A stretch of 64,000 nt of DNA from Limnephilus marmoratus (Eukaryota > Arthropoda > Insecta > Trichoptera > Limnephilidae): NCBI GenBank assembly GCA_917880885.1, contig OU862909.1, positions 32,486,405 through 32,550,404 on the forward strand, written 5' to 3'. Under the pieces are notes generated by a model, which had not been told where the DNA came from, searched no databases, and worked only from the letters and a program-made list of their open reading frames with translations. A program made the position numbers and the translations under genes. Shown one piece after another: positions 56,040 to 64,000 of this stretch. Positions within the stretch are counted from its first letter, which is position 1. Every line of letters starts with the position of its first letter.

Positions 56040-57800
56040 ATTGACGAAAAAAATCGGCCTTAATTTTTCAATAACTTTGTCCTATAATAATAATTTGTAA
56101 GTCGAAGTAAAATTTATATATAATTTTTATTTTCATGATTCTTTAATACAAATTTAATTTTCTTTAATTTAAACTTTGAATGAAGTGAAAGATCAGGTGA
56201 AAAGACGAAGAGCTACATTTCCAGGCAACTTGAAAAACGTGTTTACTCTTCGCTTGCAACCGCTCCGTTCCCGTTCTACCTGCTTGGCGCGCTATAACTA
56301 TATTTCTATATTTAACCCTAACTATATTTCAAGGCCGAATTTGGGAATGTATTCTCCACATGTATAGGAAAATTTTTAGGCAACAAAAAAGTCGATTTTT
56401 TAAATGAAAACTTCTTTAGCACCGTTGTGTTTTGAAACACGTTGTGATAGGAAAAGAGTGACACAAAAAGAGACAAACACTTACATCTGTAGATTTTAGC
56501 CTGCGAAAGAATGATGTAGACTAATCGGTGTCCTTTATGTGCGGTGCTTCGTAGCCTAAAGGCCTCCTCTTTGTGTGGTGCTTCATAGAACCAAATCTAA
56601 AATAATTTTTAAACTTGGTAACAATATTATAATAAATATAACCTACAATTTTTCTACCCCTGATACTCTGCATTCGTCTCATTCTCTCGAGTTTTCTGTA
56701 GGTTTCACTTCTACCGCGTATGAACTGCACACATGCTTATTTTTTGGATCGTCTGAACCAGACTCCCATAAATAAATTTAAATTTAAAATAAGCCCGGCT
56801 GAGGGAAAGACCAATAATGTATTCTAGTCGCAGCATTTAATGGGTATTTATCATATTTCTAACACACGATTTTGCATTAGTTTGCAATTCACCCCCTCAA
56901 GATATAAAAGGCATTGAGAGCTAAAAGTAGTTGATTTTGAAATTTCCTACAAAATTTCACATCGCAATAACTTAATTTTGGAGAGAGTTTTTTTTTTGCC
57001 TCAATTTTTTAAATCTGCATTTTTGAATATTCACCAAATAACATCCTTTTAACATTATCAATATTCCGTCGTATCTCCCAATTCTTTAACATGAGACCGG
57101 AGTCCGGCATCGCTCCGGGTAGTATAGCTGATAAAATGAACATGACCATATAAACCCTCTCGGTCGTTATGCTTAGATATACGCGGTATTGTCCAGTAAA
57201 ATATTCGCATCATAATTGGATCTGCATTGTAGCTTTACGGGGGTGGTGGCTTGGACTTTAGGAGGAAAGGGGTGGGTGGCTAGTTAGGGGACTAGAGGGG
57301 ACCAAAGGAGAAATATAAGTACATATCATTATAGTTAGCTTTTTTGATAATAAGCCCGCTTTTTCTAAGTTTACTAGTGAGTACCTAGAAAACGTTGCAA
57401 TGCCATTTAAAGAAAGAAAGTGTCTGTGTTTTAATTCTGTTTTTCACATATTTTTGTTTTTTTTTTCGTTTGGTGCGTACACGAATAAATTAGAAGGTTT
57501 TTTGAGCTTGAGCAAGCCACATACAGCTATCCGGGTGAGAACATGAATTTTTAAAAATTTACTACTCCGCCATCCTTCCCCTGCTTGTCTTTTCTCAAGC
57601 ATTCTCGGCCATTCTTCCTCCCGCGTTCCTCTTCCACATTCTACTCCCCCCGTCAACCTCCTCCCGTGAACCCTCCCCTCTTCTTCGTTTCCCTACTCTC
57701 TCCCGAATTCTCCTTCTCCTTCCGCCTTCACACCCTGCAACTAAACTATATGAAATACACACATTTTTCAAAAAACATTAAAAACAACAAAATTTATGCA
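56040..57800. other. No gene seen
   Basis: Several open frames up to 99 codons, none with recognisable protein features. A pyrimidine-rich stretch (57,570-57,730) produces the longest frames. Confidence 0.5.
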
Positions 57801-57818
57801 TTTTATCTGGAGTGGCTA

Positions 57819-58063
57819 CAAGTGACAAGAAGAGAAAACGAGGTAGACCATTTAGACGGTGGGTTGACGACATCAAAGCCATAGCTGGTGGTACATGGAC
57901 AAGAGTAGCTAAAGGTAGAGAGAAATGGCGACAGTTGGAGGAGGCCTTTATCAACTAGTGACATACAGACAGGGAGTCGATGCATGATAAGTGTTATAAA
58001 TGTTATAAATATTTTAAATAATGTAATGTAATGTACTGTCTGAATAAAGGCTATTATTATTAT
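57819..58063 (+). pseudogene. 5'-truncated non-LTR retrotransposon insertion with 15-bp target duplication
   Basis: Encodes the last ~45 residues of an endonuclease/reverse-transcriptase protein: RKRGRPFRRWVDDIKAIAGG, then WRQLEEAFIN and a stop. This is the common C-terminal tail of insect LINE ORF2 proteins. A short 3' UTR with AATAAA-like 'gaataaaggc' and a TTA-repeat end follow. The 15-bp direct repeat TATCTGGAGTGGCTA flanks it (57,804-57,818 and 58,064-58,078). The target duplication and truncation point show a real target-primed insertion, dead on arrival. Confidence 0.85.
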
Positions 58064-58106
58064 TATCTGGAGTGGCTATAACTACCGTTGCCATAATAAT
58101 CGTCTT

Positions 58107-58239
58107 GTTCACACACAGCTATAATATGTGTGGGATGGCGTATTTCGGCATATCACTCACCGTACATTCCCAATTGGAATATATGGCAAACGATATGCTG
58201 AAATATGCCATCCCACGCATATTATAGCTGTGTGTGAAC
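58107..58239. mobile_element. 133-bp MITE, ~48-bp inverted repeats
   Basis: GTTCACACACAGCTATAATA and its complement are the ends. The arms extend through 'gggatggcgtatttcggcat' with a few mismatches. The ~35-bp centre is unpaired. No clear target duplication. Confidence 0.8.
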
Positions 58240-58755
58240 ACGCTCTAAAAATGAATGTTTCTTTGTTTATCCCGTATAAGTTCCTATAGCATTCATCCAA
58301 TTACGTCGAAACTCTGGTGATGAATTGTGCGCACGCCTGCTAAGTTTCAATATATTTATTTATTTATTTGTTTATTAAGACATACACAGTACATTATAAT
58401 ACAAGTTATATGTACGTACAAATCTTCGCTGGCGTGCGCATACATGTAGCGGCCACTTAACCCGCTCTGCGAAATTTACCGCTGCGTCACTGACCTCCAC
58501 CGAATACGCTGGAAACTACGAAATACCTACAGCAAAGGCACTGCGCTAGTAGATACCTACGGCCGATACATCTACCTACATTCAGCGTAATACCAACGGC
58601 CGCCTAGAAATAATAATCCGCCACCTACGCGAAAGATCTAGAACGTCTGGCTGTACCAAACAAGTGCACGCAGAAAGTTCGAGCAATATCTCGGCTTTGC
58701 GAGAGTTCACCCGGCGTTACCTACCGTCATCGAAACTACTTGCCCGGCCGGCAGA

Positions 58756-58790
58756 GTATTTAAGCAAGCACGAGCCGCATGCAGCTCAGT
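58756..58790 (+). promoter_or_regulatory. TATA box and initiator of the solo LTR
   Basis: 'gtatttaag' and 'tcagt' spaced about 30 bases apart, matching an RNA polymerase II core promoter of arthropod type. This is inference from spacing and consensus only. Confidence 0.45.
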
Positions 58791-59011
58791 CTCAAGTCTA
58801 GTTCTCATTTAATGGTCGACTCACAAATACATCGGGCAGTGATATAATAAGTGCAGTGTAGTAACTCTCTACCTGCCTGCGCGGGGCACGGGCCTCGCGC
58901 AGTCAGCAGTGAACAACACATATCCAGTGTGACACCAGGAACATTTCCAGCACCTTCGAGGAACTTCTCCACTACCATCTCGACATGAGATGTCAGGCAA
59001 CGCGCCAGCAC

Positions 59012-59132
59012 TCCTGCAACGAGCAGCAACCAGCATCCTGCAACGAGCAGCAACAAGAATCTTGCAACGAACAGCAACAGCATCCTGCAACGAGCAGCAA
59101 CAAGCATCCTGCAACGAGCAGCCACAGCGTCC
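59012..59132 (+). repeat. 24-bp tandem repeat inside the solo LTR, 5 copies
   Basis: Unit 'tcctgcaacgagcagcaaca' plus four bases, with point differences. All three frames stay open through it, which explains three overlapping open frames (for example one rich in CNEQQ). Confidence 0.8.
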
Positions 59133-59494
59133 TCACCGCCTCTCAAGGTTCCTTCCTGCGTCACGTATGTGCTCCGACTCTAAGGACACACAGCCGCCAT
59201 ACCGCGTCAACGCGACGACGTTCAACCGCCTGGACCAAGGTCACTTCTACACCGCCATGGTGTAGTGCAACACGCCGGCTCCCTGAAGACCAGTGATCTT
59301 CACCGCCGTAGTCTCCTGACCTTCATCTTCACATCATCACGCAGCAGCATCACTACTGGCACCACTATCACTCCGCTCCGATTCGACCTCCGCTACGTAG
59401 CGCAACAATAAAGACTGACTCATACATCGACTGACGCCTTTCATTTCTCTCGCCCCGTCTCTACCGATACGGACCGCTCCCTCATATACATACA

Positions 59495-59648
59495 TATAAG
59501 ACAATTTGTCTATTTGTTGTCTTTTAAATTTATAATGACAAATAATTAAAGCATGTGTTGCTCTGTAAAACAAAGTTTTTATTTTTTTCAATTCAATTTC
59601 AGTGCCGGCAACCCGGGCGTTTATTTATTATTAGTTATGTACAACATG
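59495..59648. other. AT-rich DNA between solo LTR and LINE fragment
   Basis: Nothing recognised. The solo LTR sits between this and 58,340-58,444. Confidence 0.4.
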
Positions 59649-60975
59649 ATTTTTTTTCCTTACCCTCCTCACTAGACAAAGAGTCTGTTCTGAGGCTGGT
59701 AACAAACAATTTCTAATTACATAAAAACAAATAAGTGGTAAAAACATAAAAAAAAGAAAAATATATATTATAGTAAAAATAATAATAATAAAATACGAGG
59801 AAAATCAGAATTTAAAAACAGAGTAGAAAATAGAAAATATATAATATTAGATATTAAGAATATTACTTATCTCTCTTCTTTCTTTGACATTCAACCAGTT
59901 CAAAAATCTTTTGAAAACCCAATTCAAATTATTAGATGCGACGTAGGTCTTTGTTTGGGCTACAAACTTATTGAATATATATGGTGGATTTGATATATGG
60001 TACTTGTAATTGATTGTGTGTGTTTGCTCTTGTGTATTGCGAGTGAGTTATGAAGTGTGGTGATATTTTTATGCAGTTTTTGTGGATGATCTTCTTTATG
60101 TATAGTTTATTTATGTCTAATAGGTTATTGTTGATCATTATCTGTTCTGTCGGATGTTGATAAGGCTTTCTAAACATAATTCTGATTATCGTTTTATGAT
60201 TAATTTTAAGTGATTTGAGGTGAGTCTCTGCTGCTGCTCCCCATACTGAAATACCATACATTAGAATACTTTGACAGAGTGCATAATATATATTTTTTAG
60301 CTGAGGTAGTGACATAATGTTTCGAATTGTTTTGAAGATGTAAGAGAGTTTCCGTATTTTTTTTGTAATTAGGTTAATTTGGAGATCCCATTTTAAGTTA
60401 TTGTCAACAGTTAAACCGAGATATTTAATATTTTGCGCATAATCAATTTTGTCACAAACACAGCGTGAGTTAGTTAATGAGGTAACTGTGCAGGGGTGAA
60501 GATGTAGTTGTGGGCGACTATCTGGCTGACCAGCTAATGTTTTACTGAAAGTTAAGTATTTTGTTTTAGAAATATTTAGTGTCAGTAGATTATTTATTAG
60601 CCATTTATTTACTTCAGTCATCCCTGCTTCCGTGTTTTTGAAGACGTTTTCCCATGATTGGGCTTTGAATAAAATTACAGTGTCATCTGCATAACTGATA
60701 ACTTTGTACTCTATGTTCTCTAGGCTTATCTCAGTTAGACTGTTAATGTAGATGAGAAACAGTATGGGACCTAAAACGCTGCCTTGGGGTACTCCATACC
60801 TGTTGCCTACTTTGTCACTTTCTTGATTATTGATTTTTACAATTTGTTGTCTATTTTCAATGTAGCTGATGAACCATTTTAGTGGTGGACCTGTTATGCC
60901 AATGTTTTTGAGTTTTTGTTGGAGTAATTTGTGTGAGATGGTATCGAAAGCTTTTGCTAGGTCTAAGGTCTTTTA
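59649..60975 (-). pseudogene. Non-LTR retrotransposon RT fragment 1 (5'-truncated)
   Basis: Read on the minus strand from 60,975. It opens with DLAKAFDTISHKLL (RT motif A with the first catalytic Asp), then YGVPQGSVLGPILFLIYINS, then SYADDTVILF (motif C, catalytic Asp pair). It continues in one frame through TEVNKWLINNLLTLN and KYLGLTVDNNLKWD to a stop at 59,968. So about 335 codons are uninterrupted, but the endonuclease and RT motifs before A are missing. Downstream to 59,649 would be 3' UTR, ending in an eight-A run (T-run on plus). The RT resembles jockey/CR1-type elements. No target duplication found. Confidence 0.75.
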
Positions 60976-61266
60976 CTTTAACATTTAGAAAAACACTTAT
61001 AACATTATCGTAACGTTACTTGTAAAACAAAGAAACTGCATTTAAAGTTTATTTGACGATCTTTTCATATTAATTAAATTATTTTTCTAATATTTCAATC
61101 ATTTGAGTGATTGAAATATTAGAAAAATAATTAGCGCGTAAACCATGTAGAGAGTAAACAATAATGCTGTTTAATGTGTAACCAAGACAACACATCAATG
61201 ACATTTGAAAAACAATTCGTAATTAAAATTTCAACATAAAGGGATCCTAGGCATTTCTATGTATTC
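60976..61266. other. AT-rich DNA with a perfect 25-bp hairpin
   Basis: 61,077-61,101 and 61,108-61,132 are exact reverse complements with a 6-base loop ('tttgag'). It lies between two LINE fragments and has no other feature. Confidence 0.75.
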
Positions 61267-63735
61267 TTTTTTTTTTTTTTTTTTATTGAAATTTTTTGAT
61301 ACAATACATATAATACATACATGAAATAATGAAAAGTATATAAAAAACTTAATATAATTAATGTATGAACAAAAAAATCCCACAAAGGCAATGCCTGTGC
61401 GTGGGTATAATATTGATTTTTTACTTTTATTTCTATGGTTATAGTGAATATTTTAAGTATACATAAATAAGGGATTTAAAAAAAAAAGTAACTGAATAAA
61501 TGCATTTAAAAACTACAGCATAATAACAGCCTGCACTGTTATTGTATTTGTAAGTTTTGTAAGAATAGATGTTACAAGTGCAATTTAAAAACATAAAAAA
61601 AAAAAAAAAACAAAATAAACTAGCAAACAATATTATAAATCTTCTCTAAAAGCTGTCCAATGATAGATATATTTAATGGCTTTATTTAAACTTATAAGAA
61701 AAAAATATCTGTTTCAGTGTTTTTTAGCCAAATTTTGGTATATTTTTTATAAGATTGAAGATTTTGACATATGTTCTCTTTAAAGGTTGTACATAGTAAA
61801 TTATACATTTTTGGAGCTATAAAACTAATATGCCTTTGGGACAACCTAGTTTTGCAGTGGGGTACTGCATACTCACATGTGCCACGTCTTTGGCTGGTAC
61901 GATTTGAATTTTTTAGAAAGTTATTTGGACGCATGTAAATAAATTTAAGACATTGAAGTCCATAGGTCTGTCTAAGGTCCAAAATATCAGTTTCCTTAAA
62001 CAATTGTTTGGAGGGATACGATTTATTTTTTTAGTACATAATCTTAATAATTATAAAAATAAATAAAACACTTTGTATTTTAACCACGAATTTGGTTAAA
62101 ATACAAAGTGTTTTATTTATTTTTATAATATAATGTCTAACCACAAAGTAATTGCTTCTTATGAAAAAAAAAATCTTAATAATTGATTTTTGGGCAATTT
62201 CTAAAGGTTTTACATGATTATTGTAAGCTCCACCCCAGCCAATTATTCCGTAGGAAAGAGATGAATGGACTAGTGCATCATAAACTAGTTTTATGGTTTT
62301 TATATTTACTATGTTACACATTCTTTTAAAAATATAATTTAAGTATCTGAGTTTGTTAACAGTATTTTCTATATGGTTGGTCCATTTAAGTTGACAATCT
62401 ATGGTTACACCTAAGTACTTAATCATTTTTCCTGATTTCATCTCTTCACAGTTAGAGCATGTGGTTGGGTTACAATTAATATTATGAAACTTTAAATTGA
62501 GATTAGTTTTGGGAGCTGACTTCTGTGTAATATAAAAAGGAATACATAGAGTTTTTCGTAATTTAAAGTAAGAAGGTTTCTATCTAGCCATTCTTTGACA
62601 ATAGAAATACATTTGTTAGCTTTATTAGTTGTATCTTCCCATGTCTTTCCTTGGACTGTTATTGCAGTATCATCAGCAAATGAGAATATTTTACCAGGTA
62701 TAACAATATTACACAAGTCATTTATATAGATTAAAAAGAGCAGCGGCCCTAATACAGTCCCTTGTGGAACTCCATGTTTTACTGTGTCAAAATTACTCAA
62801 ACATGTTCCAATTTTTGTACATTGTTGCCGATTTAATATGTAATTTTGTAACAGCATGAGGCATTTATTTTTAATTCCAATGTTGGTCATTTTCTTTAAA
62901 AGAGTTTTATGGTTGACTGTGTCAAAGGCTTTCTTTAAATCTAGAAAAATGGTTAGAGTTTTAATGTTTGAGTCTAGGTTAGAATAAATATTTTTGGTTA
63001 AATTAAATATAGCATCATCAGTACTGAGTTTAGTCCTGAAGCCATATTGGTTAGCTGATAGGAGTGAATGAGATTCTAGAAAATCGATGATTCGTTTTTT
63101 TAGACATTTTTCTAATATCTTAGACAATTGAGAAGTTAATGTGATTGGTCTGTAGTTGTCTGTTTTACATCGAGGTCCAGATTTGTGTATGGGAATGATG
63201 TTAGCAAATTTAAATTTATTCGGAAAAATACAATTACTGATGCATGTGTTAAATATATGGTGTAGTGGTCTGACTATATGTTTTTTTCATAGATTTAATT
63301 GTAGCATTACTTAAGTTGTCAGGACCATCTGCAGACCTAACGTTTATGTTATCAATATGGTTTGATATTTCGACTTCTGTTATTTCAATAAATTCAGATA
63401 ATTCAGAGGTATAATTTTTAGTTTCTAAAAAGTCTGAGGGTACATGCTGAGAGTGTAAGCTAAGAGACGGGTTATTGTCTATTAGGGTAGAGGCTATGTT
63501 AGTGAAAAAGTGATTGAAATTGTTTGCAATGTCTTCAACATTCTCTAAGATTATATTGTTCTCGGTTACAATTTTTTGAGGAATTTTGTGTTCCTTTTGA
63601 TTCCTGTTTGAAATCTCATTTATGATGTTCCATGTTTTTCGTGAGTCATTATGTGCTTTTTGGAGTTGCTCAGAATAGTACTGGTGTTTGCATTTTTTTA
63701 TGAGAGTGTTTAGGTAATTTCTGTATATAATAATG
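61267..63735 (-). pseudogene. Non-LTR retrotransposon RT fragment 2 (frameshifted, 5'-truncated)
   Basis: On the minus strand: an upstream spacer, DGPDNLSNATIKS, NIIPIHKSGPRCKTDNYRPI, FLDLKKAFDTVNHKTL (motif A), HGVPQGTVLGPLLFLIYIND, FSFADDTAI (motif C), then KYLGVTIDCQLKWT and a C-terminal domain ending about 61,692. At least two one-base frameshifts lie in homopolymers: an extra base in the T-run near 63,282-63,288, and a missing one near 62,557. A 119-bp insertion further breaks the C-terminal part at 62,053. The 3' end is an 18-base A-tail (T-run at 61,267-61,284). Related to but clearly different from fragment 1. The endonuclease domain is absent. Confidence 0.8.
62053..62171 (+). mobile_element. 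119-bp poly(A)-tailed hairpin insertion with 13-bp target duplication
   Basis: AATCTTAATAATT flanks it (62,040-62,052 and 62,172-62,184). It ends in about ten A on the plus strand, so it was probably retroposed. Its first 77 bases form a hairpin with perfect 37-bp arms (62,050-62,086 and 62,093-62,129) and loop 'cgaatt'. Removing it with one duplication restores continuity of the host LINE sequence. Confidence 0.8.
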
Positions 63736-64000
63736 CAACAGTTTGGGCAAGTACTGGCCTAATTTAGACGGAGTTTCTAGCCACGCGGGTACCTGATGAA
63801 TTTGACAGCCTTTAATGTACAGGCGCCGGTAGAGGGCGAATCGAGAAGAAGTTTCGATACGTTCGTCAGTTGGTTCTGGGGAGTTTCATGGTGTGACAGC
63901 TGAACTACAAGCCGCCAAAGGTCATGGCCGAAACACACGTGAGCGAATTAATAATTAGTAATGGATCATCACGAGATATTATAGCTTAACTTTGGTATTT
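63736..64000. other. Unassigned DNA beyond the LINE fragment
   Basis: More GC-rich than the LINE, with 'ggcgccggtagagggcga' near 63,822. It is not recognised and runs to the window edge. Confidence 0.45.

Larger units (their letters stand above)
58445..59490 (+). mobile_element. Probable solo LTR, 1,046 bp, 4-bp TACA duplication
   Basis: Begins TGTAGCGG and ends TATACA (TG..CA), with TACA on both sides (58,441-58,444 and 59,491-59,494). Inside are a TATA-like 'gtatttaag' (58,756-58,764), an arthropod initiator-like TCAGT 30 bases downstream (58,786), and AATAAA (59,407-59,412), the order U3-R-U5. It is more GC-rich than its surroundings. No internal region or second LTR is nearby. The open frames within it come from a 24-bp repeat. 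Confidence 0.6.

Noticed and set aside
58869..59296. Cys/Gln-rich and Ala/Cys-rich open frames at 58.8-59.3 kb
   Set aside because: They are produced by the 24-bp repeat within the probable solo LTR, in both strands at once.

Overview
The window reads as repeat-rich nuclear DNA from an arthropod, most likely an insect. It is AT-rich and has no intact host gene that I can support. It holds decayed non-LTR retrotransposons, Ty3/gypsy-type LTR material, a pogo/Tigger transposase remnant, several MITEs and SINE-like retroposons. Frequent GTAGGTACCTAC palindromes, which I associate with some insect genomes, fit this, but I cannot choose between Hemiptera (for example scale insects) and Lepidoptera.

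Layout. 0-4.5 kb: AT-rich DNA with a MITE, a decayed LINE 3' end, and a pogo/Tigger transposase relic split by a second MITE. 4.5-45.4 kb: one large family of composite units. A unit has a left flank ending in a tract near 'cctaccccaaaac...tatata', then CTAG plus a hairpin that, read on the minus strand, looks like a Helitron 3' end, then a tandem array. Twelve such ends are present. Eleven carry arrays of a ~127-bp monomer (about 64 monomers in total); one (19.7-24.05 kb) carries a 148-bp satellite with an 888-bp higher-order period. Units are separated by AT-rich spacers and by poly(A)-tailed retroposons ('family S' below). Parts have been duplicated again: a ~3.6-kb block at an offset of 6,385 bp, a 2.38-kb tandem triplication at 28.4-35.5 kb, and a block shared by 26.7-28.5 and 40.5-42.3 kb.

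The clearest unusual object lies inside one of these units at 35,976-38,716. It is a gag-only LTR element whose two 345-bp LTRs face each other (inverted, not direct), bounded by a perfect 4-bp target duplication. 45.4-58.3 kb: unrelated dispersed DNA with a hAT-type MITE (8-bp target duplication), several long foldback elements, a tRNA-derived SINE and more family S copies. 58.4-64 kb: a probable solo LTR, then two 5'-truncated reverse-transcriptase pseudogenes on the minus strand; the second contains a small poly(A)-tailed hairpin insertion with a 13-bp target duplication.

The genes do not form a pathway. The story is element nesting and segmental amplification. All similarity statements come from reading copies against each other by eye; family names rest on remembered motifs, not searches.
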